A stretch of 17,391 nt of DNA from UBA8437 sp963933195 (GCA_963933195.1 CAWVUS010000086.1:1-17391), one strand, 5' to 3'; numbered from the stretch's first letter, positions 8,101-15,277 are shown. Notes: generated by a model not told the origin, from the sequence alone. A program made the numbers and translations.

Positions 8101-8653
8101 GCAGGGCGAAGCGATCCGGGACGCGATGCTGAGTGTTTCCGGGCGGATCGATCGGACGTATCTCGGTAAGAGTGTGCCGGTTTATCTCTCGCCGCACATG
8201 ATCGGTCGAGGTCGACCCAAGAGCGGCCCGATGGATGGAAACGGCCGGCGGACGATCTACATCGGTGTCCGTCGCAATTTTCTCTCGTCGATGATGCTGG
8301 CCTTCGACACTCCACAGCCGTTCTCGACGGTCGGCCGCCGGACAAAATCCAACGTGCCGGCCCAGGCCCTGATCCTGATGAACGATCCGTTCGTGGTGAA
8401 CCAGGCCGGCCTCTGGGCCAAGCGGTTGCTGGCCGAGAAGAAACTGGACACCGGTGGCCGGATCGAGTCGATGTACCGCCAGGCGTTTGGTCGTCGTCCC
8501 TCCGACGAGGAACGGGCCGCGGCGGGTGGTTTCCTGGTCGAGCAGGGTCGTCGGTACGGGTTGCCTGGCGAGAAGGGACCGACGGATGTCCGGCCATGGA
8601 GCGACCTGTGCCACGTGATGTTCAATGCCAAGGAATTCATCTATATCAACTGA
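5195..8653 (+). CDS. Exported PSCyt1/DUF1549/DUF1553 protein (copy 1)
   Basis: This 1152-residue protein has the planctomycete domain order. Residues 1 to about 23 are a Sec signal peptide (MMKWSILPLVVLVLVVSDQL). The PSCyt1 domain (about 30-130) carries one haem c motif, CFSCH, at 50-54. DUF1549 (about 182-395) contains HWARHWLDLVRFAES and a second CxxCH, CARCH, at 370-374. A central beta-rich module (about 538-709) resembles ligand-binding sandwiches. DUF1553 occupies about the last 280 residues, with VMVNRIWHHLFGRGL and the ending KEFIYIN. The biochemical function of this family is unknown; a redox or extracellular polymer-related role is only proposed. The start is uncertain: GTG 5171, ATG 5174, 5195 and 5198 are in frame, and 5195 gives the most compact signal peptide. 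The DUF1501 gene follows after 52 nt, indicating an operon. Confidence 0.93.
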   Translation: MMKWSILPLVVLVLVVSDQLPAADDTTKKPTEAQLEHFENVIRPLLARRCFSCHSKSAKKLKAGLRLDNRKRALTGGDTGPALVPGNPDKSLLVQAIRYQGDYKMPPSGKLPPAEIRTLTEWIRGGAAWPEDGDGSVDPAAPFDLAARRKAHWAWQPIQVDNTPGSRALPKGTPEKLVSWAQSPVDQFVLKQLVARKLAPVADADRTTWLRRVTYDLSGMPPSAAEVDAFLGDRADKAHERVVDRLLASTRFGEHWARHWLDLVRFAESRGHESDYVAPNAWEYRDYVIRSLNDDVAYDLFLVEHVAGDLLPRPRRHPVTGANESVLGTGFWHMGDWCHSPVDVRQDEADRHDNMVDVFSKTFLALTVGCARCHDHKFDAISQKDYYALSGFLKSSGFRLVRYETIDHNREVAKRLAELRRGARRKLYAAITGEVGPGLKDLPAYLLSARDVIASGKPEDGAARVAAANARKLGVERLGRVISHLVAAEKSPEDPLHAWARLCRLPGQPSEDDVSAVLDPLRKNWANRQAAAARALAGARVVVDFSRLEGRRWRQDGSSFRTGPVEPGDLVTTADPANPVGQVFTRGGAAWDRAFSGLAVANGSENENGKLSAWMRAGRTIRTPTFELKTGRLWYLVSGPGHAFASVNSHRLLHGPLHGQTVMNWDAGNNRPRWVRQDLSRFAGHRVHVEFSSRGDKPLQLFQVVESDKAPGDPFAGDAVAALATRLDTKQAGTLETAAKATATLLETALAWSRNPTPNDASAQAVVLEWLVGHMPLLVADSQASAARVVQASGPVLAQEKRLIGTVKKTSRLAMAMWDGSAVNQNLFVRGNPHQRGKEVPRRMLEALGGQPIKVTDPGSGRLSLAVELVRGRNPLVARVMVNRIWHHLFGRGLVPTVDNFGIQGQPPSHPELLDWLADRFTRERWSTKTMIRRLVLSRTYRMSSRPLPEAVAADPTNTWLHSMRVRRLQGEAIRDAMLSVSGRIDRTYLGKSVPVYLSPHMIGRGRPKSGPMDGNGRRTIYIGVRRNFLSSMMLAFDTPQPFSTVGRRTKSNVPAQALILMNDPFVVNQAGLWAKRLLAEKKLDTGGRIESMYRQAFGRRPSDEERAAAGGFLVEQGRRYGLPGEKGPTDVRPWSDLCHVMFNAKEFIYIN

Positions 8654-8691
8654 GAGCAATCGACGGTCCCAGCACGATCGCGACTGCCACC

Positions 8692-8696
8692 GGAGA
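8692..8696 (+). promoter_or_regulatory. Ribosome binding site for DUF1501 gene (copy 1)
   Basis: GGAGA lies 9 nt before the ATG at 8706. It selects that start over an in-frame ATG at 8625 that overlaps the end of the upstream gene. Confidence 0.6.
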
Positions 8697-8705
8697 TCCG
8701 CAACG

Positions 8706-10163
8706 ATGACACACTGCCACCACTACCTGCCTCGACCGACGACCCGTCGGGAGATGCTGATGCAGGCGACTCACGGTTTTGGCGGTGTGGCACTGGCGAC
8801 GATGCTCGCCGGTGACCTGTCCCCGGCGGCTTCGGCCGCGGCGGCGGATTCCCGTGACACCAGCCCGCTGCAACCCAAGTCGACTCACCACACCCCGAAG
8901 GCCAAGCGGGTCATCTTTCTTTACATGGATGGCGGCCCCTCGCAGGTCGACACCTTTGACCCCAAGCCGGCACTCTCCAAGTACAACGGCCAGGATCCCC
9001 ACCGGGTGTTCAAGGTCGAGCCGACGCAGTTCAACAACATCGGAAAGGTCTTGAAATCGCCGTGGGCATTCAAGCGTTATGGCGAGTCGGGGCTGCCTGT
9101 CAGCGCGTTGTTCCCGACGATCGGTGAACACTGCGCCGATGATCTCTGCGTGGTTCGTTCGATGGTCGCCCCGTTCTCGGAACACACCAATGCGAATTTT
9201 TTCCTGCACACCGGCACCGGGCTGCAGGGCCGTCCGGCTCACGGTGCCTGGGTGGCCTACGGCCTGGGCAGCGAGTGCCAGGACCTGCCGGCCTATGTCG
9301 TGCTCAATGGCGGCCTGATTCCCTCGGGTGGCCTGGACTGCTTTGGAAGCGGTTTTCTGCCGGCGGCGTTCCAGGGTTCGGTGTTTCAGCCGGGCAACAG
9401 CCCGGTGGCCAACATCACGCCCCGCGAGTCCAAGCCGGGACTGCAGTCGGCCAAGCTGGCGCTGATGAAGCGACTGGACAAGAACCTGCTGGGGAGACTG
9501 GGCCGGGTGGACCAGGTCGAGAGCGCGATTGCCAATTACGAACTGGCGGCGCGGATGCAGGTGGCGGTGCCCGATTTGATGAACCTCTCCGACGAGTCCA
9601 AGGCCACGCAATCGCTTTACGGCCTGGACGATTCGTTTGCCAACACCCGCAAGTACGGCCAGTTGTGCCTGGTGGCGCGGCGGATGGTGGAACGGGGCGT
9701 GCGGTTCATCGAGTTGACCTGCACGGGTGGCAACGGTGATCGCTGGGATCAGCATGGCGGGCTGGTCGACGGCCACACCAAGAACTCACGAGCGATCGAT
9801 CGTCCGGTGGCCGGGCTGATCCGGGACCTCAAGCAGCGGGGCCTGCTCGACGACACGCTGATCGTTTGGTGTGGTGAGTTCGGGCGGACACCCTTTGCCC
9901 AGGGCAACAACGGTCGCGATCACAACCCGTTTGGCTTCACGATCTGGATGGCCGGCGGTGGCTCACGGGCCGGCCACGTTCACGGGGCGACCGACGAGTT
10001 CGGATACCACGCGGTCCAGGACAAGGTCGAGGTCTACGACCTGCACGCGACGATGTTGCACCTGATGGGCATGGACCACAAGAAGCTGACCTATCGCTTC
10101 TCGAGCCGCGACATGCGGCTGACCGACGTTCACGGCCGGGTGGTTCCGGAGTTGCTCGGCTAG
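8706..10163 (+). CDS. DUF1501 protein, Tat-exported (copy 1)
   Basis: This 485-residue DUF1501 family protein belongs to the alkaline-phosphatase/sulfatase-like superfamily. The N-terminus has a twin-arginine leader, TRREML at 13-18, followed by a hydrophobic Gly/Ala-rich stretch, so it should be exported folded by the Tat system. Conserved DUF1501 blocks are visible: DGGPSQVDTFD at 75-85, GEFGRT at 390-395, GRDHN at 403-407 and DLHAT at 445-449. The Asp, Glu and His residues in these blocks are the likely metal-site residues by analogy with the superfamily, but no activity is established for the family. The C-terminus has HKKLTYRFSSRDMRLTD, shared almost word for word with the second copy. 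The gene lies 52 nt after the PSCyt1/DUF1549/DUF1553 gene on the same strand. No classic sulfatase C/SxPxR motif is present. Confidence 0.93.
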   Translation: MTHCHHYLPRPTTRREMLMQATHGFGGVALATMLAGDLSPAASAAAADSRDTSPLQPKSTHHTPKAKRVIFLYMDGGPSQVDTFDPKPALSKYNGQDPHRVFKVEPTQFNNIGKVLKSPWAFKRYGESGLPVSALFPTIGEHCADDLCVVRSMVAPFSEHTNANFFLHTGTGLQGRPAHGAWVAYGLGSECQDLPAYVVLNGGLIPSGGLDCFGSGFLPAAFQGSVFQPGNSPVANITPRESKPGLQSAKLALMKRLDKNLLGRLGRVDQVESAIANYELAARMQVAVPDLMNLSDESKATQSLYGLDDSFANTRKYGQLCLVARRMVERGVRFIELTCTGGNGDRWDQHGGLVDGHTKNSRAIDRPVAGLIRDLKQRGLLDDTLIVWCGEFGRTPFAQGNNGRDHNPFGFTIWMAGGGSRAGHVHGATDEFGYHAVQDKVEVYDLHATMLHLMGMDHKKLTYRFSSRDMRLTDVHGRVVPELLG

Positions 10164-10191
10164 GCCGCCGGCGTGATTGGCCGGGGTTGGT

Positions 10192-10206
10192 TTCGCTGCC
10201 AGCGAA
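10192..10206. other. Small hairpin between convergent DUF1501 genes
   Basis: TTCGCT, a GCC loop and AGCGAA form a perfect 6-bp stem in the 46-nt gap between the two convergent stop codons (10163 and 10210). There is no T-run on either strand, so it does not meet the usual picture of an intrinsic terminator. It may still slow polymerase or protect 3' ends. Confidence 0.35.
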
Positions 10207-10209
10207 CGA

Positions 10210-11658
10210 TCAGGCAATCAGGGCATCGATGACATCGCCGGCCACGTCGGTCAGGCGGAAGTCGCGACCATTGAAGCGATAGGTCAGCTTCTTGTGGTTG
10301 AAACCCATCAACTTCAGGATCGTTGCATGCAGGTCGTGCGCGCTGACACGATTCTCGACCGCCTTGTAACCGAACGTGTCGCTGGCACCGTACTGGGTGC
10401 CGCCTTTGACACCGCCACCGGCCATCCACGTGGTGAATGCGTTCGGGTTGTGGTCACGGCCCTTGGCGCCCTGGGAATCGGATGTCCGTCCAAACTCGCC
10501 GCCGTAAATGATCAGCGTGTCTTCGAGCAGGCCTCGCTGTTTCAGGTCGTCGAGCAGTGCCCCGGTCGGCTTGTCGACCGAGCGGCCACACATGCCGTGA
10601 TTGACGCTGATGTCGCTGTGTGCGTCCCACGGGACATCGTTGACTCCACCGCCGGGCGTTTTGGCCACGTCGGCAAAAACCTGGACGAATCGTACGCCGC
10701 GTTCGATCAATCGCCTGGCGATCAGGCACTGGCGGCCGTAGTCCTTGGACTCGGGAGTGTTCAATCCGTACGCCTCCTGCGTTTGCTTGGTTTCACGTCC
10801 GACGTCGAAGGCTTCCGGTGCCGCCACCTGCATCCGGTAGGCCAACTCGAATGATTCCAGGCGAGCGGCCAGGTCACGATCGAAGGGTCGCGTCTTGGCG
10901 TGCCGGTTGTTGGCCGCTCGCAACGCATCCAGCAGCGAGCGTTGTTGTGGATCGGTCAATTCGCCGGATCGTTGCAGGTTGTCGATGGGCTTGGGCTGGC
11001 GGGGATCCAGGGCCGTGGCCTGGTAGACGCTGGGCAGGAATCCGGAACTCCAGACCGGGTCGCCGCCACGGGGCTTCTTACCGTGCATGACGACATAGGC
11101 GGGCAGGTTGGTGTTTTCGCTGCCCAGCCCGTAGGTCAGCCAACTGCCCAGGCTGGGGAATCCCTGGCGGATGAAGCCCGAGTTGAGTTCGAGCATCGCG
11201 GGGGTGTGGTTGTTGGAGCGTGAGAAGCACGAGTAGATGAAGGCGATGTCGTCGGCGTGGCGGGAGATGTTGGGAAAGATCTCCGAGATCCAGGCACCGC
11301 TCTCACCGTGCTGCTTGAACTTGAACGGGGATTTCAGGCACTTGCCGCTGGTGGTGAAGAAGCCGGTCTTGGGGTCGGCCCCGTCCAGCGATTGCCCGTT
11401 CCGTTTCTGCAACTCGGGCTTGTAGTCAAAGGTGTCCACCTGGGAGGGACTGCCGGTCTGGAACAGCCAGATGACCGCCTTGGCCCGGGGCTGGAAGTGC
11501 GAGTGGGTGGGGGCCAGGGGATTGGTCGCGTTGGACTCGTCGGCCAGCAGGCCCTCGGAATGCAGGAGGCTCGTGAGCGCGACGGAGCCGAAACCCAGTC
11601 CGGCCGACTCGAGAAAGTGGCGGCGGGAGGCGATGTTGAAACCGGGAACGTGTTGCAT
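10210..11658 (-). CDS. DUF1501 protein, Tat-exported (copy 2)
   Basis: This 482-residue DUF1501 protein is a paralogue of the one ending at 10163. It has a textbook twin-arginine leader, SRRHFL at 11-16, followed by a hydrophobic segment, indicating Tat export. The family blocks are present: SPSQVDTFDYKP near the start of the domain, GEFGRTS (E388), GRDHN (D402, H403) and DLHAT (D442, H444), and the C-terminal HKKLTYRFNGRDFRLTD. The block read as MDGGPS in copy 1 is QTGSPS here, so that first Asp is not conserved. A 12-residue or so insertion (VAKTPGGGVNDVPW region) precedes the DAHSD motif, where copy 1 has DQHGG. It is the downstream gene of a two-gene unit, 58 nt after the stop of the PSCyt1/DUF1549/DUF1553 gene. 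AAGGA 8 nt upstream supports the start. Confidence 0.93.
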   Translation of the reverse strand: MQHVPGFNIASRRHFLESAGLGFGSVALTSLLHSEGLLADESNATNPLAPTHSHFQPRAKAVIWLFQTGSPSQVDTFDYKPELQKRNGQSLDGADPKTGFFTTSGKCLKSPFKFKQHGESGAWISEIFPNISRHADDIAFIYSCFSRSNNHTPAMLELNSGFIRQGFPSLGSWLTYGLGSENTNLPAYVVMHGKKPRGGDPVWSSGFLPSVYQATALDPRQPKPIDNLQRSGELTDPQQRSLLDALRAANNRHAKTRPFDRDLAARLESFELAYRMQVAAPEAFDVGRETKQTQEAYGLNTPESKDYGRQCLIARRLIERGVRFVQVFADVAKTPGGGVNDVPWDAHSDISVNHGMCGRSVDKPTGALLDDLKQRGLLEDTLIIYGGEFGRTSDSQGAKGRDHNPNAFTTWMAGGGVKGGTQYGASDTFGYKAVENRVSAHDLHATILKLMGFNHKKLTYRFNGRDFRLTDVAGDVIDALIA

Positions 11659-11666
11659 GGTGAGGG

Positions 11667-11671
11667 TCCTT
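11667..11671 (-). promoter_or_regulatory. Ribosome binding site for DUF1501 gene (copy 2)
   Basis: On the minus strand AAGGA lies 8 nt before the ATG at 11658, inside the 58-nt gap after the upstream gene. Confidence 0.6.
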
Positions 11672-11716
11672 GTGCTCCGCGTGGGAACAGGTCGTGGTTC
11701 AGTCGCGTTGGGTCAC

Positions 11717-14704
11717 TCAGTCGACGTAGACGAATTCATTGCTGCAGAAGAGCAGTTGACAAAAATCACGGATGGCCAGTTCTTCGGCGTTCGCCTGTCC
11801 CTTGCGTGAGGCGGCTTGCGACTTGATGAAGGCAACCATGGATTCTTTTTCGTTCGAATTGGGTGTCCGGGCCAACGCCAACCGGTAGGCGGAGGTCACG
11901 GCCTGCTCGATCGTTGTCTTGGCATCGGGCCGCACTCGCTTGGCGAAGTTGCCGGAGAGTTCTCGGATGAAGGGAGAATTGAGCATTGCCAGGGCCTGGG
12001 GAGCCACGGTGCTCTCGCTGCGTTTCCCCACTCCCTGCATCGCGTCGGGGGCATCGAAGAGTTGCAGGATCGGGATCAACTGGCCTCGCTTGACGGTCAG
12101 GTAGATGCTCCGTCGGTTGGACTTTTGGTCGAGCGATCCCTTGCCGTAGAAGTCGCGTTTCAGACGTCCACTGACTTCCAGCAGCGTGTCGCGGATCAGT
12201 TCGGCCTCGAGCCGTTTCGCTCCACGTCGCCACCACAATCGGTTGTCGGGATCGATTTTCTCGGCATTCGCCGTACGACCGTTGGCCTGCATCCAGGTGT
12301 GACTGGCCAGGATCAGCCGGTGAAGCGGCTTCAGTTTCCAGCCACCGCGGATCAATTCTCCGGCGAGCCAGTCGAGCAATCCGGGGTGAGTCGGTCGTTC
12401 TCCCCGCGTGCCGAAGTCGCTGGGCGTGGTGACCAGCCCGCGGCCGAAGTGGTACTGCCAGATGCGGTTGACGATCACTCGTGCCAGCAGGTGACCGGCC
12501 CCTTTGTCGGTATCGGTCAACCAGCCCGCCGCAGCCACTCGCGACTTGACCGGCGACTTCTTGTCGGTGCCGTTGAGCCAGTGCTGGCCGTCGGCCTTGC
12601 CATTGATCAGGACACGCAGGAATCCGGCGGGTGCCTCTCCCTGCTTGTTGTCGGCGTTGCCGCGGGCCAGGAAGTAGACCTTGAAGGTGTCACCGCCGAA
12701 CTGGTAGCTGGTGCCCTTGACCCTGGCCGAGTAGACGGGCGTCATCTGCGGCTTGGGCTGGGTCTTGCGGTGGGCCACCACGGCGTCATTCAGCGGGACC
12801 CACTCCTCATCGGTGGTGCGGTACCAGTTGCGGACGGCCGTCTTTTGCTTGGCAGTCCACTTGGTGGAAGGAATCGACCAGGCCGCGATGACATCCTTGG
12901 GCACCTGTCCGCCGATCATGCGGAAGAAGAATCCCGACGGGCCACCAGCGTTGACGACCTTGATCACCAGTTCATTGCGGCCGGCGACCAGCGTGGCCTT
13001 GACCTTGTGCTGGTCGGCTTTGACACCACCCATGGTCTTCTTGTTGAGAATCATCGTGCCATTGAGGAAGGCCTTGATGGCGTCGTCTCCTCCGAAAGCC
13101 AATTCCACGGGCAGGGCCGAGGGCGATTCGATCACGCGGACCAGGTAGTTGGCCGCGTTGTTGCCGGTGAGCGTGTTGTGGATCTTGCCATCAGTCCAGG
13201 TGGGCTGGACCTGCCAGGAGACGGTTCCCTTGAGGAAGGATGTGCCGAGGTTGACTCCCGCCTTCAACCGGGGCTCGGGACCGACAGCTGTGTCGTAGGC
13301 CTTGTTGAAATCTGCGGCCGGGAAGGGCCCGGCGTGGTGCCAGTGACCAAACGCGGGGGTTGGCGGTGTCGAGGGACGCCGGGACAGCCAGTCGGCAAAC
13401 CGGCCTGGCAGGCGATCCTTGTCCCAGGCGGTCACGGCATCGGTCAATGGTTTCAGGCTGGCGTTGTACTTGGACGTGGCGGCCGCGAAGGCCTCGGGAC
13501 TGAGGTTCAGGCTGGTGTCACCAAAGCCGACCTCCTTGAAACAACTCACGAAACGGTAGTAGTCGCTTTGCGGCAGCGGATCGTACTTGTGGCTGTGGCA
13601 GCGTGCACAACCGACAGTCAGGCCCAGCAGGCTGGTGCCGAGTGTCTGCACGATGTCGTCGAGTTGTTCATAGCGGCTGCGTTCGCGTTCCTTCTGGGTC
13701 TGCTGGGTGGTGAAGGGGCCGGCGACGAGGAACCCGGTGGCGGCGACAGAATTGAGCGCCACGTGGGCTTCTGGCGTTGTCTTCGCATTGGTCTGCGCCA
13801 GCAGGTCCCCGGCGATCTGCAGGCGGACGAACTGGTCGTAGGGCATGTCCTGGTTGAGCGCGCGGATGACGAAGTCGCGGTACTGGTAGGCGTTGGCCCG
13901 GTCCTTGTCGAAGGCGTAGCCATTGCTCTCGGCAAATCGGACCAGGTCCAGCCAGTGACGGCCCCAGCGTTCGCCGTAGTGCTTGCTGGCCAACAGCCGG
14001 GTGATCTCGGCCGACCAGGCCGACTCGAAGTTCTTGTCGGCCTCGGCCAGAAATCTTGACTGGTCGTCTGCCGTTGGCGGCAGACCAATCATGTCGAAAT
14101 GCAGACGACGCAACAAAATGGCCGGTGTGGCCTGGGGGTTGGGCGTGAGTCCCTTGGCCTGTTGCGCGGCGCGGATGAACCGGTCGATGTCGTTTCGAAC
14201 CGCTTTTCCATTGGCAATTGCGGGTGGCTTGACCTGGGCCAGCGGCTGGAACGACCAGTGCGTTTTTCCGGCCTCGACGTCGATGACCTGCGTGGCCACC
14301 GCTTTGCCGTCTCGTGGGTCGGGTGCCCCCAGTTGAATCCACTTTTCGAAGTCGGCGACGATTGACGCCGGCAGTTTCGCCTTGGGAGGCATCTGGATCC
14401 CATCGTGCTTCAGTGCGGCCACCAGCAGGCTCTTTTTCGGCTGACCCGGTACCACCGCCGGTCCCGTCTCACCCCCCTTGCGGATTCCCGATCGCGTGTC
14501 GACCTGGAGTCCTCCCTTGAGCATCTTGGTCGCGGCGGCCTTGGCCGAATGGCACTGGTAGCAGTGGCGGACCAGCACCGGTCGGATCTTGGATTCAAAG
14601 AAATCCAGCCCCTGGCGGTTGGCAGTTGGTTTGTCGGCGGCGTGAGCGGTCGAGGCGATCAGCAGGCCGGCAAGAACGGTGAAGGCGTAGCGGATGGAGT
14701 TCAT
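11717..14704 (-). CDS. Exported PSCyt1/DUF1549/DUF1553 protein (copy 2)
   Basis: This 995-residue paralogue of the protein at 5195-8653 is about 160 residues shorter. A clean Sec signal peptide ends at STAHA (residue 22). PSCyt1 (about 33-130) carries haem motif CYQCH at 48-52. DUF1549 (about 165-392) has HYGERWGRHWLDLVRFAES and a second CxxCH, CARCH, at 366-370. A central beta-sandwich-like module (about 455-605, with FGGDDAIKAFLNGT and GRNELVIKVVNAGG) resembles PA14/galactose-binding folds and differs from the module in copy 1. DUF1553 covers about 735-970, with VIVNRIWQYHFGRGL. The start at 14704 is preferred because it gives the signal peptide directly and AGGGA lies 8 nt upstream; ATG 14755 would add 17 residues. 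It heads an operon with the DUF1501 gene downstream. Function of the family is unknown. Confidence 0.93.
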   Translation of the reverse strand: MNSIRYAFTVLAGLLIASTAHAADKPTANRQGLDFFESKIRPVLVRHCYQCHSAKAAATKMLKGGLQVDTRSGIRKGGETGPAVVPGQPKKSLLVAALKHDGIQMPPKAKLPASIVADFEKWIQLGAPDPRDGKAVATQVIDVEAGKTHWSFQPLAQVKPPAIANGKAVRNDIDRFIRAAQQAKGLTPNPQATPAILLRRLHFDMIGLPPTADDQSRFLAEADKNFESAWSAEITRLLASKHYGERWGRHWLDLVRFAESNGYAFDKDRANAYQYRDFVIRALNQDMPYDQFVRLQIAGDLLAQTNAKTTPEAHVALNSVAATGFLVAGPFTTQQTQKERERSRYEQLDDIVQTLGTSLLGLTVGCARCHSHKYDPLPQSDYYRFVSCFKEVGFGDTSLNLSPEAFAAATSKYNASLKPLTDAVTAWDKDRLPGRFADWLSRRPSTPPTPAFGHWHHAGPFPAADFNKAYDTAVGPEPRLKAGVNLGTSFLKGTVSWQVQPTWTDGKIHNTLTGNNAANYLVRVIESPSALPVELAFGGDDAIKAFLNGTMILNKKTMGGVKADQHKVKATLVAGRNELVIKVVNAGGPSGFFFRMIGGQVPKDVIAAWSIPSTKWTAKQKTAVRNWYRTTDEEWVPLNDAVVAHRKTQPKPQMTPVYSARVKGTSYQFGGDTFKVYFLARGNADNKQGEAPAGFLRVLINGKADGQHWLNGTDKKSPVKSRVAAAGWLTDTDKGAGHLLARVIVNRIWQYHFGRGLVTTPSDFGTRGERPTHPGLLDWLAGELIRGGWKLKPLHRLILASHTWMQANGRTANAEKIDPDNRLWWRRGAKRLEAELIRDTLLEVSGRLKRDFYGKGSLDQKSNRRSIYLTVKRGQLIPILQLFDAPDAMQGVGKRSESTVAPQALAMLNSPFIRELSGNFAKRVRPDAKTTIEQAVTSAYRLALARTPNSNEKESMVAFIKSQAASRKGQANAEELAIRDFCQLLFCSNEFVYVD

Positions 14705-14712
14705 CCGGGGTG

Positions 14713-14717
14713 TCCCT
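14713..14717 (-). promoter_or_regulatory. Ribosome binding site fixing the start of PSCyt1/DUF1549/DUF1553 copy 2
   Basis: On the minus strand AGGGA lies 8 nt before the ATG at 14704. The alternative in-frame ATG at 14755 has no such site. Confidence 0.5.
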
Positions 14718-14767
14718 GGTGATGGGGTTGAGTGCGTGAAGGAGGCCGAAAACATCGGAAAACGCCT

Positions 14768-14773
14768 ATCATA
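14768..14773 (-). promoter_or_regulatory. Candidate -10 element for the minus-strand PSCyt1/DUF1501 operon
   Basis: On the minus strand TATGAT (5 of 6 to TATAAT) lies 63 nt before the ATG at 14704. No convincing -35 hexamer is seen 16-18 nt further upstream. The surrounding string GCTATGAT recurs in the opposite orientation at 14994-15001, near the EF-G gene. Confidence 0.3.
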
Positions 14774-14957
14774 GCGAATTGGTGAGACGGATTCCTTGAG
14801 TTTAAGGTCCCGGACCCCTTTCCTCGTGCTCGCTCATCCCTTATATAGGATTGCTTGCTTTTGAGTTCGGACGTTGTTTTCGCTATTCGCGGAGGCGTGT
14901 TCGGGCACCCCAGTTGCGGATTCTTCTCATCTCTGCCACGGCCAAACGCCGAGACAG

Positions 14958-14987
14958 ACCGATGGTGATCCGAATAACTTCATCGGT
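14958..14987. repeat. Inverted repeat upstream of the EF-G promoter candidate
   Basis: ACCGATG at 14958-14964 and CATCGGT at 14981-14987 are perfect 7-nt inverted arms with a 16-nt spacer. The right arm ends 5 nt before the extended -10 at 14993. The position suits a regulator-binding site, but no known consensus is matched. Confidence 0.35.
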
Positions 14988-14992
14988 TGACT

Positions 14993-15001
14993 TGCTATGA
15001 T
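14993..15001 (+). promoter_or_regulatory. Extended -10 promoter candidate for EF-G
   Basis: TGCTATGAT matches the extended -10 form TGnTATAAT with one mismatch. A start near 15008 would give a 5' leader of about 270 nt. TTGACT at 14987-14992 is too close to serve as its -35, and nothing better is seen at normal spacing, in keeping with an extended -10 promoter. Confidence 0.4.
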
Positions 15002-15024
15002 CACGCTATTTCCGCTGAGGCCGC

Positions 15025-15040
15025 GACACGCAATCGTGTC
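15025..15040 (+). other. Hairpin in the EF-G leader region
   Basis: GACACG, loop CAAT, CGTGTC form a perfect 6-bp stem about 240 nt before the EF-G start. No T-run follows, so it is not a terminator. Confidence 0.4.
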
Positions 15041-15061
15041 CTGACCTCCGCCGCTTCCCAC

Positions 15062-15074
15062 GAGGCTTTGCCTC
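15062..15074 (+). other. Hairpin in the EF-G leader region
   Basis: GAGGC, loop TTT, GCCTC form a perfect 5-bp stem. The flanking CCGC (15051-15054) and GCGG (15077-15080) can extend it after an internal loop. No T-run follows. Confidence 0.35.
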
Positions 15075-15137
15075 CTGCGGTGTTGAGGTCTTCTGAGATA
15101 CCCCGACGGGTTCATGTCAGGGTTCGCGGTGTTTCCC

Positions 15138-15150
15138 GTGTGAATCACAC
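15138..15150 (+). other. Hairpin in the EF-G leader region
   Basis: GTGTG, loop AAT, CACAC form a perfect 5-bp stem about 128 nt before the EF-G start. Confidence 0.35.
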
Positions 15151-15277
15151 CACTGTTCCCACCAGACGAAGTGACACTGTTCTGAGTGATTTTGAGAGTT
15201 GTAACGACACCAGAGACAAACCACTGATCGATTCCCGCCAGCCCCGTGGCTGTTCCAAGTAGAACCAGAGTGACGTG

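Larger units (their letters stand above)
14705..15277. other. Gene-free intergenic region between divergent operon and EF-G
   Basis: This 573-nt stretch separates the divergent starts at 14704 and 15278. It is visibly less GC-rich than the genes around it and contains no coding frame with recognisable protein character and no tRNA. It holds a candidate minus-strand -10 (14768-14773), an AT-rich TTATATAGGAT (14841-14851), a 7-bp inverted repeat (14958-14987), an extended -10 (14993-15001) and three perfect small hairpins (15025-15150). It most likely carries both promoters and a leader of about 270 nt for the EF-G mRNA. Confidence 0.6.

Noticed and set aside
5729..8659. Two long minus-strand frames (5729-7225 and 7232-8659)
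   Set aside because: Antisense to PSCyt1/DUF1549/DUF1553 copy 1, whose domains are unambiguous; translations are Arg/His/Gln-rich and unlike real proteins.
8646..9776. 376-codon minus-strand frame
   Set aside because: Lies opposite the DUF1501 gene that has clear motifs; no domain signal of its own.
10192..10206. Intrinsic terminator between the convergent DUF1501 genes
   Set aside because: The stem is good but there is no T-run on either strand, so I list it only as a hairpin.
10177..10854. 225-codon plus-strand frame
   Set aside because: Antisense to DUF1501 copy 2, with no coding character beyond being open.
11816..14059. 747-codon open frame on the plus strand
   Set aside because: Antisense shadow of PSCyt1/DUF1549/DUF1553 copy 2; its translation shows no family motif and it has no ribosome binding site.
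5195..14704. Recent inverted duplication or transposon carrying the two pairs
   Set aside because: The copies are too different in length and sequence, no flanking repeats or transposase are present, and no long identical DNA stretches are visible.
14804..14823. GGTCC-C-GGACC dyad followed by CCTTT as a terminator
   Set aside because: No plus- or minus-strand gene ends just before it, and the T-run is only three bases long.
14987..15262. 91-codon plus-strand frame in the intergenic region
   Set aside because: It begins on top of the extended -10 candidate, has no ribosome binding site, and its translation has no domain or hydrophobic pattern; more likely untranslated leader.
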